Part shown: positions 45,537-54,351 of the stretch, piece after piece
Layout of the letters: each line of letters begins with the position of its first letter
Position numbering within the stretch: the stretch's first letter is position 1
NCBI GenBank assembly: GCA_023443625.1
Contig: JAEZTQ010000070.1
Location: forward strand, 79,178 to 143,177
Length of the DNA stretch: 64,000 bases
Direction of reading: 5' to 3'
From: Bacillota bacterium
GTDB taxonomy: Bacteria; Bacillota_A; Clostridia; Lachnospirales; Lachnospiraceae
Notes under the pieces: generated by a model
What the model was told of the DNA's origin: nothing
The model's input: only the letters and a program-made list of their open reading frames with translations
The model's database searches: none
Program-made: the position numbers and the translations under genes

Positions 45537-46541
45537 CTAGTTTATCATACTAATGGAATCAATCAGTTCTAATTCTTCCTTTGTAAAGCTTGTATGATTT
45601 ACAATTTTTACATTCTCTTCTATCTGTTCCGGTTTTGATGCGCCAATAAGAACGCTGCACACATCTGAATCCTTTAATACCCAGGAGAGAGCCATCTCAG
45701 CCAGAGTCTGTCCTCTTTGTCCTGCGATCTCGTTAAGCTTTCCTATTTGCTCCAAGCGTTCCCCGGTAAGTGAGCTTTCCTTTAAGAAGCGGTCATCTCT
45801 TGCAATTCGGCTGTCAGAAGGAATTCCTTTTAAATATTTATCCGTTAATAACCCCTGGGCAAGAGGACTAAAGGCAATAATACCCATGCCCGCCTTTGCT
45901 GCATAGTTCTTAACTCCATCTTCTTCAATTCCTCTATCAAAGATAGAATATCTTCGTTGATTTATAATAAGGGGACACTTCAAATCTGCCATTATTTCTA
46001 TAGCTTTCTTGCTATTCTCCTTATCATAGTTAGAAATACCTGCATAAAGAGCTTTCCCACTTCTCACGGCCTGAGCAAGGGCTTCCATGGTTTCTTCAAC
46101 TGGAGTCTCAGGGTCCATTCTATGATGATAAAAGATATCCACATAATCTAATTGAAGTCTTTTTAAACTTTGATCAAGACTTGCTGTGAGATATTTTTTG
46201 CTTCCTCCGTTACCATAAGGGCCGGGCCACATATCATAGCCAGCCTTTGTACTAATTACCAGCTCATCTCGGTAAGGTTTCATACTTCCTACCAGGATAC
46301 GTCCCAAATTCTCCTCAGCACTTCCGTAATTTGGGCCATAATTATTAGCTAGATCAAAATGGGTAACACCCAAATCAAATGCCTTATGACACATAGCTAC
46401 CATATTATCATAGATATCCTTACTTCCAAAATTATGCCAAAACCCCAGGGAAACTATGGGAAGTTTTAACCCACTATGTCCTATACGACGATAGCTCATA
46501 TTCTCATATCTCTTGTCCCTTGCTAAATATACATTACTCAT
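45537..46541 (-). CDS. Aldo/keto reductase (L-glyceraldehyde-3-P reductase-like)
   Basis: A 334-residue NADPH oxidoreductase of the AKR14/YghZ type. It shows FDLANNYGP (D and Y of the tetrad), STKAGYDMWPGPYGNGG (K), FYHHRMDPETP (H) and the characteristic INQRRYSIFDRGIE segment. The ATG at 46539-46541 lies 5 bases after an AGGAGGAG site and overlaps the histidine-kinase stop by 8 bases, so translation is probably coupled. A long in-frame extension inside the kinase gene is not used. It may reduce a sugar-derived aldehyde released by the glycosidases. Confidence 0.9.
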   Translation of the reverse strand: MSNVYLARDKRYENMSYRRIGHSGLKLPIVSLGFWHNFGSKDIYDNMVAMCHKAFDLGVTHFDLANNYGPNYGSAEENLGRILVGSMKPYRDELVISTKAGYDMWPGPYGNGGSKKYLTASLDQSLKRLQLDYVDIFYHHRMDPETPVEETMEALAQAVRSGKALYAGISNYDKENSKKAIEIMADLKCPLIINQRRYSIFDRGIEEDGVKNYAAKAGMGIIAFSPLAQGLLTDKYLKGIPSDSRIARDDRFLKESSLTGERLEQIGKLNEIAGQRGQTLAEMALSWVLKDSDVCSVLIGASKPEQIEENVKIVNHTSFTKEELELIDSISMIN

Positions 46542-48330
46542 TCTCTTCTCCTCCTGATAATTCATATTTTTGATAAGCGATACGTAGGGTGACTTTTGTC
46601 CCTTGTCCTTCTTGGCTCCAAATCTCCATGCCATATTTTTCACCGAAAATATGTTTTATCCTTTGTCGCACATTCCCTAAGCCTATGGTTCTCATCTGTC
46701 CGGTGATAGATACCCTATCCTCCATCAGCCGCCTCATATTCTCTTTGGTCATTCCTACCCCATTATCCTCAATACCTACAATTAAGTCTGTACCTTCCCT
46801 CTCTACCAAAATCTTCAAATGCCCCTTTCCCAGCTTAGGTGACAATCCATGAAAGATGGCATTCTCCACTATGGGTTGGATAAATACATTGGGAACTGCC
46901 GAATCTAACAATTCCTCTGCACAGATAATCTCATAGGTGAATTTATCCGGGTAGCGGTACTCCTGTAAAATCAAATAGTTCTTTACGTTCTGCAGCTCTT
47001 GCCCCAGACTTACAAAAAAACTATTATGATTTACTGTTAAAGTACTTTGGAGCAATCCAATAAAGGCATTGGCAAATTGAACAATCCTGGGATTACGATC
47101 CATTTGTGCCATATAAACAATGGAGTTTAATGTATTATATATGAAATGGGGGTTGATTTGAAGCATCAAGCGATTAATTTCCATTTCTTTTGTAATTCTT
47201 TCATATTCTACAGTCTCATCCATTAAAATCTTCAGATCTTGCGTCATTTTATTCAGGGTATTTCCCAATTCCTCCAATTCATCCCCAGTGGTTATTTGAA
47301 GATGAACATTAAAATTCCCCTTACCTATCTCTGTTGCTGCATCATGTAGATGCTTAATCGGGTTGGTTATACTACGAATTCTCTTTCGCATTACTAAATT
47401 TAATATTACTCCTACAAAGATACATACAAAGACGGAGTAGTAGATAACAAAGGAAATCTTCTTAAAAATGGCACGCTTTGAAATCTCGGTTACCAAAATC
47501 CAGCCGGATTCCATGGTATCATTGACTAGAATGACATTGTCATTGTCCAAGGTGTGTCTTCTCCCCTTCTTGGGAATCTCTTGATAGGACAGAGCCATAT
47601 CTCCTTCTGTGTATACAGTATTGCCCCATTCATCAAAAATAGAAAAACCTGCGACCATGGATTTATCGATGTTAAACTTCTTTATCATATAAGAGTAATC
47701 TAAGTCCATAATGATATCGCCTAGAACTTGCCTGCCCCGACCTACCTTTCGCACCGATAAAATATAGCTGATGACCTCCTTAGATTTTAATCCATTTTCA
47801 ATGATATTCATATGCTGAAGGGTATACCCACTTTTTGCACTATGGGTCTTATAATCCTTGTACCACATTTCTTCCTCTAGATTTACCTCGCCATATGTTA
47901 AATTCGTTGTAAAATGCTCTTCACCATTATATATACTGATACTTACTAGATAGGGAGACATGGTTGCATAGGTCTTTAAAATTGACCTGATATTATCCTC
48001 CTGTACCAACACCTGAAATAAGGATAAATTCTCATCCTCTTCCAGGTAATCCTGAATACGGGAGTCCACAGAAATCTGCCTAGCCATATTTTCTACACTA
48101 TTTTGTATGTACCTTATCTGCTGTGCCGTAAGCTTAAGCTTCTCTTCTTCTCCACGAATAATCTGTGCCTCATAATTATTATAGAAAAAGATAGAGGATC
48201 CTGCTGCGACGACAATAAAGGAAATTATGACAAGGAGCATAACCGTTCTAATGAGCCGAACCTGTATCTTTTTCTCTTTTTCCTTTTTAATGAAAGCCCG
48301 AAACGCCTTGGGTTTAATCCAATTTTTCAT
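46534..48330 (-). CDS. Sensor histidine kinase, YesM type
   Basis: A 598-residue membrane kinase. Two transmembrane helices (28-50 and about 290-312) flank an extracellular Cache-like sensor. HAMP domain (about 315-370), a His-kinase domain with phospho-acceptor in NPHFIYNTLNSI, and an ATPase domain (VPNVFIQPIVENAIFHG, IVGIEDNGVGM, GIGLGNV-like TIGLGNVRQRI) follow. This is the class that senses extracellular carbohydrates or binding-protein complexes and signals to an AraC-type response regulator, here encoded immediately upstream and overlapping by 17 bases. The ABC importer above it supplies the likely input. Confidence 0.95.
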   Translation of the reverse strand: MKNWIKPKAFRAFIKKEKEKKIQVRLIRTVMLLVIISFIVVAAGSSIFFYNNYEAQIIRGEEEKLKLTAQQIRYIQNSVENMARQISVDSRIQDYLEEDENLSLFQVLVQEDNIRSILKTYATMSPYLVSISIYNGEEHFTTNLTYGEVNLEEEMWYKDYKTHSAKSGYTLQHMNIIENGLKSKEVISYILSVRKVGRGRQVLGDIIMDLDYSYMIKKFNIDKSMVAGFSIFDEWGNTVYTEGDMALSYQEIPKKGRRHTLDNDNVILVNDTMESGWILVTEISKRAIFKKISFVIYYSVFVCIFVGVILNLVMRKRIRSITNPIKHLHDAATEIGKGNFNVHLQITTGDELEELGNTLNKMTQDLKILMDETVEYERITKEMEINRLMLQINPHFIYNTLNSIVYMAQMDRNPRIVQFANAFIGLLQSTLTVNHNSFFVSLGQELQNVKNYLILQEYRYPDKFTYEIICAEELLDSAVPNVFIQPIVENAIFHGLSPKLGKGHLKILVEREGTDLIVGIEDNGVGMTKENMRRLMEDRVSITGQMRTIGLGNVRQRIKHIFGEKYGMEIWSQEGQGTKVTLRIAYQKYELSGGEENE

Positions 48331-49852
48331 ACTTATTCTTCTTCATATACTCCCCAGGAGTAATTCCTTCTATTTTCTTAAATACATAACTAAAATACTG
48401 ATTAGAAGCAAAGCCTGCCTTAGCACTAATCTCGTTAATTTTGTCCTTTCCTTCCTCCATCATCTTCTTAGCACGCTCAATTCGGTAGGCAGTTAAGAAA
48501 TCCAAGACAGTTTCCCCTGTTTCGCTTTTAAAGCACTTTCTCAAATGCCCTTCTGATAGATTAACTGACTCTGCAATGTCTAGAAGGGAAATATTTTTAT
48601 CATAATTTCTATATATAAAATCAATTGCTAATGAGACTTTCTTAGAATACCCGATATCTTGCTTATGATGATAGGCTTTAAATATCTCTTCTATCCAATC
48701 CAGCATATAGGTTAAGGCCTCATCCACATCATCATAGGTCTCTTGCAGCTCCAAAAGTGTTGGGTCTAGTCCCTTCTCTCCTACCCATTGCTTAATGATA
48801 GAATAAAGTTCTCTATAAAGGTTAATATAGTCATAGACATTCAGGTGTTTTTGGGCTTTTTGAAGAGCCTTATCCACACTTTCATAAAGCTTTTCCTTAT
48901 TTTCCTCTTTTAAATATAATCTCACTTCATATATTAATTGGTCCAAGATCATGGGGTTGTCCGATTTATCTTCTAATTCCTTAGCAAATAATATGGTTTC
49001 CCCTGGGTGTGCGTAGAAATACAGACGAAGTTGATCCACCTTCTTATATATATGAGATAATTCCAAAAAACTAGGGGTAACTTCTGAAATAATACACCGA
49101 CAATCCACACCTTTGTCCTTAAAGATACCCACTGTCTTTTGGGAGGCTTCGCTTAATATCATCCTGGTATCTTTTTCTCCTGAATCAATAAAGAAAATCA
49201 AGCACCATTTCCCATCCCCCGTATTTACTGCATTCCTGCAACATAATCCTGCTCCGAAATCCTGCTGTTCAAGATCTCTGCAATCAATTTTCTCTAGCCC
49301 CAGCTCAGTGTAACGTAAACTTATAGGTATGTTTTGAAATATATAAAGGAGCGCATACTTTTGTGATTTTTTCTGTTGATAGACATAATCTTCTTGGATA
49401 TCCATATCCGCTGCCAAAAAATTACGAATGTTATATTCTAGATAAGTCCTGGCCTTATCCTTATCGTTCTTAATGATTAACATAATCTTCTCTATTTCCT
49501 GTGAGAGATTTTCTGATGTAAGCTCATTCTTTAGCATATAGGAGGATACCCCCATATCCATCCCTGTTTTTACATAATTAAAATCTCTATAAGAAGTTAG
49601 GAATATAATTTTTTGATCTGGATTTTGTTTAATTATTTTTTTCCCTAATTCCAACCCATTCATCAGCGGCATACTAATATCGATAAAGGCAATATCAGGT
49701 CTCATTTCTAAAATCCTGGGCAATGCCTCTACGCCATTATAGGCCTCCCCCACCACTTCGTAGGTAGGAGAAGCCTGTTCACATAGCATTTTAAAATAAT
49801 TAATGGCCATCGGTTCATCATCTACAATAAAAATCTTTGCATTACTGTGCAT
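48314..49852 (-). CDS. Response regulator, YesN type (AraC output)
   Basis: A 512-residue regulator. The receiver domain (1-125) has IFIVDDEPMA and the phospho-acceptor aspartate in DIAFIDISMP, with a conserved TSYRDF switch. A middle domain of about 200 residues is typical of long YesN proteins. The AraC double helix-turn-helix is at the C-terminus (ISLLDIAESVNLSEGHLRKCFK, INEISAKAGFASNQYFSYVFKK). The ATG at 49850-49852 follows GGAGG by 8 bases; a GTG three codons upstream overlaps the site. It should activate this transport and degradation unit when the YesM partner senses substrate. Confidence 0.95.
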   Translation of the reverse strand: MHSNAKIFIVDDEPMAINYFKMLCEQASPTYEVVGEAYNGVEALPRILEMRPDIAFIDISMPLMNGLELGKKIIKQNPDQKIIFLTSYRDFNYVKTGMDMGVSSYMLKNELTSENLSQEIEKIMLIIKNDKDKARTYLEYNIRNFLAADMDIQEDYVYQQKKSQKYALLYIFQNIPISLRYTELGLEKIDCRDLEQQDFGAGLCCRNAVNTGDGKWCLIFFIDSGEKDTRMILSEASQKTVGIFKDKGVDCRCIISEVTPSFLELSHIYKKVDQLRLYFYAHPGETILFAKELEDKSDNPMILDQLIYEVRLYLKEENKEKLYESVDKALQKAQKHLNVYDYINLYRELYSIIKQWVGEKGLDPTLLELQETYDDVDEALTYMLDWIEEIFKAYHHKQDIGYSKKVSLAIDFIYRNYDKNISLLDIAESVNLSEGHLRKCFKSETGETVLDFLTAYRIERAKKMMEEGKDKINEISAKAGFASNQYFSYVFKKIEGITPGEYMKKNKYEKLD

Positions 49853-49932
49853 AAATGGCACCTCCAGTGGGTATTATAACACACTTTATCAATCTAGCAA
49901 TGCGAGCTGTCAAAAGATTGCCGGCCTATTTT

Positions 49933-50772
49933 CTAACCCTTAACTGCACCTGATGTGAGTCCACTTATAAAATTCTTAGATCCAATAATAAATAAGATTA
50001 ATAGTGGTACTGTTGCTAAAGCAAGTCCACATAACTGTGCACCATAGTCTGTTCTATAGGCACTGGCTAAACTCTTAATAAAGATAGGTATAGTATATAA
50101 TTCCTTCTTATTAATGAATACTAAGGGTATCATATAGGAGTTCCAGGACCAAAGGAAAGTCAAAAGGCATAGGGTTAATAAACCTGGTTTAATACATGGC
50201 ATTACAATGCCTCTAAAAATACGTATTTCATTGGCTCCGTCAATTCTTGCACTTTCCACAATTTCCAGTGGAAGAGCTCCTTTTATAAAAGAAATCATCC
50301 AATACGCTCCAAAACCGCTGGCAAACCATACAAAAATAAGTGGTAACAGGGTATTGTTAATTCCAAAATTTCGCATCTCAATCATATATCCAATGACACC
50401 AATCTGGCTTGGTACCATCATTGTCATCATTATAAACTTATATAATACATTCTTCCCTTTAAAATGATAGACATTCATTCCATATCCTACCATGGCACTG
50501 ATTAAGGTACTGATAGCCATAGAGACTATGGATACGATCATACTATTCGAATAGGACTGTAAAAAGTTTGATTTAAATACTGTTTTTAAATTCTCTATCA
50601 GGTAATTAGAAAATACAATTGGCAATTGTTGAAAAATCTGTTCACTCTTAAAGGATGACATGGTAAACATCATATAAAAGGGAAACAAAGCTATAAAAGA
50701 AACAGAAATCAGAAGTATGATGGCAAGAATGCCTGAGAGTTTAATCTTTCCCTTACTTGAATCAATTGGCAT
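49933..50772 (-). CDS. Sugar ABC transporter permease (MalG-like)
   Basis: A 279-residue inner permease of the carbohydrate uptake-1 family, with six membrane helices and the EAA loop ALPLEIVESARIDGANEIRIF that contacts the ATPase. The start is ATG after AAAGGAAG, which lies in the end of the preceding permease gene. No ATP-binding subunit is encoded in the cluster. Such importers often share an MsmX/MsiK-type ATPase encoded elsewhere. Confidence 0.94.
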   Translation of the reverse strand: MPIDSSKGKIKLSGILAIILLISVSFIALFPFYMMFTMSSFKSEQIFQQLPIVFSNYLIENLKTVFKSNFLQSYSNSMIVSIVSMAISTLISAMVGYGMNVYHFKGKNVLYKFIMMTMMVPSQIGVIGYMIEMRNFGINNTLLPLIFVWFASGFGAYWMISFIKGALPLEIVESARIDGANEIRIFRGIVMPCIKPGLLTLCLLTFLWSWNSYMIPLVFINKKELYTIPIFIKSLASAYRTDYGAQLCGLALATVPLLILFIIGSKNFISGLTSGAVKG

Positions 50773-50773
50773 A

Positions 50774-51682
50774 TTAATCTTCCTTTCTGTTCATTAATCT
50801 AAGTCCAATCAGTGATACTACACAAATAATAATAAATAGTACACTAGCCATAGCAGAACCATAACCCATTCTTGCATTGGCTCCAAAGGCAGTATCATAG
50901 AAATTCCATACTACTGTTAAGGCAGATCTATCTGGACCACCGATAATACTTGTTGTTGTTTGGTTAAATAATAAATTTGGTTCATCAAATAGCTGTAAGG
51001 CATAAATAGCACTTGTAATAATTAAGAAAGTGGTTATGGGCTTAAGTAGAGGCACTGTAATCTTTGTAAAGGTCTTTACAACATTCGCTCCATCCACTCT
51101 GGCTGCTTCATAGATATCTTCTGAAATAGAGGTAATTCCGGCAAGATACATGGCCATATAATAACCGGTACATTTCCATACAATCATAAAGGATATAACT
51201 AAAGGTGCAAATCTACCATCCCCTGTCCAGTTAATCGCTGTGCCTCCAAAAGCTTCAATGATAGCATTGATAACTCCTGTGTTTCTATCGAAAATAAAGA
51301 TAAAGATTAAACCAATGGCAACTGGAGTAGTGATGTAGGGCAAAAAATTTAATGTTTGAAACAAATTACGGAACTTTTTAAGACGGCAAAGAAATGCTGC
51401 CAGAAGGAGACCTATAACAATAGCAACGGGAAAACCGATTAAACCGATCTTTAATGTGTTCCATAAAGATTTCCAGTATACCGTATCTTTTGTAAAGATC
51501 CTCACATAGTTATTTAATCCAACAAAAGTCTTGTCTCCAATACCTTTCCAGTCCATCAGACTTAAGTAAAAAGAATATAAGATTGGAAACAAATTAAACA
51601 AAAGGAAAAACAGTACGAAAGGTGCAATAAAGAAAATTGGCCAATAAACTGTATATTTTTTTATGGAACTACTATTATTCAT
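50774..51682 (-). CDS. Sugar ABC transporter permease (MalF-like)
   Basis: A 302-residue permease with six helices, opening YWPIFFIAPFVLFFLLFNLFP. The EAA loop is SISEDIYEAARVDGANVVKTF. It pairs with the MalG-like protein encoded one base downstream and with the lipoprotein encoded 82 bases upstream. It ends RKED. Substrate cannot be read from it; linked glycosidases point to a galactoside. Confidence 0.94.
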   Translation of the reverse strand: MNNSSSIKKYTVYWPIFFIAPFVLFFLLFNLFPILYSFYLSLMDWKGIGDKTFVGLNNYVRIFTKDTVYWKSLWNTLKIGLIGFPVAIVIGLLLAAFLCRLKKFRNLFQTLNFLPYITTPVAIGLIFIFIFDRNTGVINAIIEAFGGTAINWTGDGRFAPLVISFMIVWKCTGYYMAMYLAGITSISEDIYEAARVDGANVVKTFTKITVPLLKPITTFLIITSAIYALQLFDEPNLLFNQTTTSIIGGPDRSALTVVWNFYDTAFGANARMGYGSAMASVLFIIICVVSLIGLRLMNRKED

Positions 51683-51764
51683 TTTTCAACTCTCCTATTT
51701 ATAAAGGATGAAGGGACTGACTAACTTATCTCTCGTCTGTTCCTTCATCCTTATCTTCAAAAAT

Positions 51765-53102
51765 TTATTTGATTACCAGACTATCATCTGTGATTCTGTT
51801 TTCACACTCTTTCAGACCTTCTGAAACAGCATCTTCTGCTGTCATCTCGCTATCATTCATAATTGCATTTGCAAGTAAGTCTCTGATATCTACGATGGTC
51901 TGATCCCATACTGAGGTATTAGGGATACTTACATTAGGAAGAATTTCGCTGTAGAATAGCTTACCAGTATCCTGTCCGGCAAAGAATGGATCTTCGTTCT
52001 TTGTGAAGGTATCATCATAAGCAAATTCTTTGTATGGTGTAATATAACCAGCTTTGCTGTAGTTAACGCTTGCACCTTCTTTTGTTGCAAGGGCCCAAGC
52101 TAAGAAGTCATAAGCAGCTTTCTTCTGAGCATCTGTTGCATCTTTTGTAATACCTACAGATGTACCACCAGCACTATATGCTCCAGTTCCTGGTTCGAAA
52201 ATACCCCAGTTACCTGCACCTTCAGGATCATTACCCTTAATATAATAGGTGATAGCCCAGTCAGGACAAGGATAGAAGATATGGCTGTCATCTGCATAAG
52301 TAGCATTTGCCTGAGGAGTACCGTTTTGGAAGGTATCAACTGCATTAGCATCTCTAAACTTTGTAAGGGTTTCCATTACAAATCCCATTTTGTCAGAGAA
52401 ATTAATGGTGCCATTCTCTTCTACTTCTGTTTGATCTGCAAAGTAGAGCCATTCTGCAACTGCACCACCAGAGTGGAATAAGTAATCTTTACCACCGGAC
52501 TTCTCATTTACTTCTGCTCCCTTTTCTGCAAAAGCATCATAAGAAGAGAACATAGCTTTTAACTCAGCAGGATCATCTGTTCCAAAATATTTTAATGCAA
52601 GGTCACGCTTATAAGCGATACCAGATGGTGTAACATTCTGTCCAAGACCAATCATACCGCCGTCAGCTGTTGTGTTTCTCTTTACTACATAGTCAACCCA
52701 GTCTTCAGTGTTTGCATTATATGGGTCTTTAGTTAAGTCTTCTAAGATTTCAAGCTGTTTAAAGCTCTCCACTAAAGTTGAGTTCATAGGTATCAAAGTA
52801 GGTAACTCTGAACCGGAAGCTACTGCTTGTTGTACCTTAGGGAATAAGTCACTATAAGCAACATCTGTAGGCTCAAATTTTACATTTGGATTTACTGCTG
52901 TGTAGGCATCAAATAAAGGCTGATACCAGTTAGAATCCCAACCCCAGTATGTAACTGTAACTACCTCCTCCTTTGTTGTATCAGTTTTTCCGGAATCATC
53001 TGTTCCAGAATTTTGTGGATCTGATTTACTACTACATCCTGCTAATAGGGATGTCATCATAAGTACTGCAAGAAACAAACTAATAAGTTTTTTCATTTTC
53101 AT
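51765..53102 (-). CDS. Extracellular sugar-binding lipoprotein
   Basis: A 445-residue substrate-binding protein of the ABC importer. The lipoprotein signal ends in LLAGC (modified cysteine at position 23), followed by a Ser/Thr/Asp-rich linker and a family-1 solute-binding fold beginning VTVTYWGWDSNWYQP. A C-terminal family-typical segment ends in VSEGLKECENR. GGAGG lies 4 bases before the first ATG and 10 before the third codon's ATG, so the exact start is open. First gene of the transport-degradation unit. Its promoter is at 53130-53159. Confidence 0.95.
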   Translation of the reverse strand: MKMKKLISLFLAVLMMTSLLAGCSSKSDPQNSGTDDSGKTDTTKEEVVTVTYWGWDSNWYQPLFDAYTAVNPNVKFEPTDVAYSDLFPKVQQAVASGSELPTLIPMNSTLVESFKQLEILEDLTKDPYNANTEDWVDYVVKRNTTADGGMIGLGQNVTPSGIAYKRDLALKYFGTDDPAELKAMFSSYDAFAEKGAEVNEKSGGKDYLFHSGGAVAEWLYFADQTEVEENGTINFSDKMGFVMETLTKFRDANAVDTFQNGTPQANATYADDSHIFYPCPDWAITYYIKGNDPEGAGNWGIFEPGTGAYSAGGTSVGITKDATDAQKKAAYDFLAWALATKEGASVNYSKAGYITPYKEFAYDDTFTKNEDPFFAGQDTGKLFYSEILPNVSIPNTSVWDQTIVDIRDLLANAIMNDSEMTAEDAVSEGLKECENRITDDSLVIK

Positions 53103-53129
53103 AAGTCCTCCTTGTATTAATGTACCTTA

Positions 53130-53159
53130 ATTATAGCCCCTAACCTATTCGCCATACAA
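53130..53159 (-). promoter_or_regulatory. Promoter of the sugar ABC transporter unit
   Basis: Minus strand: TTGTAT (53154-53159), 18-base spacer, perfect TATAAT (53130-53135). The weak -35 fits a promoter needing an activator such as the YesN-type regulator. Confidence 0.5.
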
Positions 53160-53290
53160 TTTTACAATTCAATCATTTATTATGAAATTCGTTCTTTTTT
53201 TGACCAAATTATATAAAACGTGCATTTAATGGGAATAAATGAGGATAAAAAAGTTTATAATGAGCAGTCTTGATTAGCCTTCTTAACTGT

Positions 53291-53357
53291 AAAAGGGCTG
53301 CTGCACAATTTTACACCAAGTTCCCTTGGTAGAATTAATTGTACAACAGCCCTTTTA
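53291..53357. terminator. Long hairpin between the ABC unit and secreted-protein operon
   Basis: AAAAGGGCTG (53291-53300) plus CTGCACAATT pairs with AATTGTACAACAGCCCTTTT (to 53356), with small mismatches. It serves the 53367 gene on the minus strand. Confidence 0.75.
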
Positions 53358-53366
53358 TAGTTTGTA

Positions 53367-54332
53367 TTATGCCCTTCCTGCATCCTGCTGGTCCCTTGAA
53401 AAGATTATTCCATAAGGCCCATACACTTTCTTTCCTTTCACTATCTTATATGCCCTTGCTACATACCAGTCTAATTTATCCCCGGGGCGATAATTTGTCA
53501 TTCTATACCAGGGTGTATCGGTGTCAGCCTGTAATATCCAGTCCACGCTATTCCAGGCAGGGAAATAATTGCTTATGGGATCCAATCGAATATCCAGTTG
53601 CTTTCTATACAATTCATATCCGTCTGCATCCTCTACAGCATCCCATACAAAAGTTTCTGTATAGGAATATGTGTCTGCCACATATTCTGCTTCAATTGCC
53701 ATACTATTCACTTTACCTAAAGCACTATTTTCACCATCAACATAACCACAGTATTTCTTAATATTGGCAGCCGTCAGCTTATGATCCTGTACATAGGAAT
53801 TGAGGATGCCCCCATAATACTTATCATAATATTCATTATACTTTTTAGGGGTTATTACCTTTCCTTTAAAGGTATACTCATCGTTATAATCATCGATGAT
53901 GGTAGAACGCAATTCATTAGTTCTGGTAGCTACGTGATTTTTTACTTTGATCGTATAATATGAGAGAAAGGGTCCCATGGATTCTATGAAAAAATATCTT
54001 TTCTTTTCCTCATAGTAATACAGGTTGGAGGAATATTCATTTCCCAAATCCACACGATATACCTTGCTTTCCTTTGTATCATAATCATATACTCCACATT
54101 CGAGAGCTTTGGAGACGATCATTTCCTTCTGCCCATCCCCGCTTACATCCAAAAAGGAAAAGTACATATCCTCATTTAAATTTGTCAAGACAAAATAGGT
54201 ATATAGATATTCCCCGTATTTATATAGCATTGTCTTATCTTTGGTATTAGCCGAAGCCTCCCCAACGGATGGGAACATCATTATTCCAGCCAATAGCATA
54301 AGCACTATGCTTTTTAATTTTCTTTTAATCAT
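53367..54332 (-). CDS. Secreted protein of unknown function
   Basis: A 321-residue protein with a signal peptide (MIKRKLKSIVLMLLAGIMM, then FPSVGEASA). The mature part has an FG-GAP/EF-hand-like segment (FSFLDVSGDGQKEMIV) and a C-terminal fibronectin-III-like domain (about 205-310: FVWDAVEDADGYELYRK, then YVARAYKIVKGKKVYGPYG). The combination is common in secreted clostridial proteins of unknown role. The ATG at 54330-54332 has GGAGGAG upstream; an earlier TTG is ignored. It follows the transglutaminase-like gene by 19 bases, so the two are co-expressed and may act together outside the cell. Confidence 0.75.
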   Translation of the reverse strand: MIKRKLKSIVLMLLAGIMMFPSVGEASANTKDKTMLYKYGEYLYTYFVLTNLNEDMYFSFLDVSGDGQKEMIVSKALECGVYDYDTKESKVYRVDLGNEYSSNLYYYEEKKRYFFIESMGPFLSYYTIKVKNHVATRTNELRSTIIDDYNDEYTFKGKVITPKKYNEYYDKYYGGILNSYVQDHKLTAANIKKYCGYVDGENSALGKVNSMAIEAEYVADTYSYTETFVWDAVEDADGYELYRKQLDIRLDPISNYFPAWNSVDWILQADTDTPWYRMTNYRPGDKLDWYVARAYKIVKGKKVYGPYGIIFSRDQQDAGRA

Positions 54333-54351
54333 AATAATCTCCTCCAATCCG

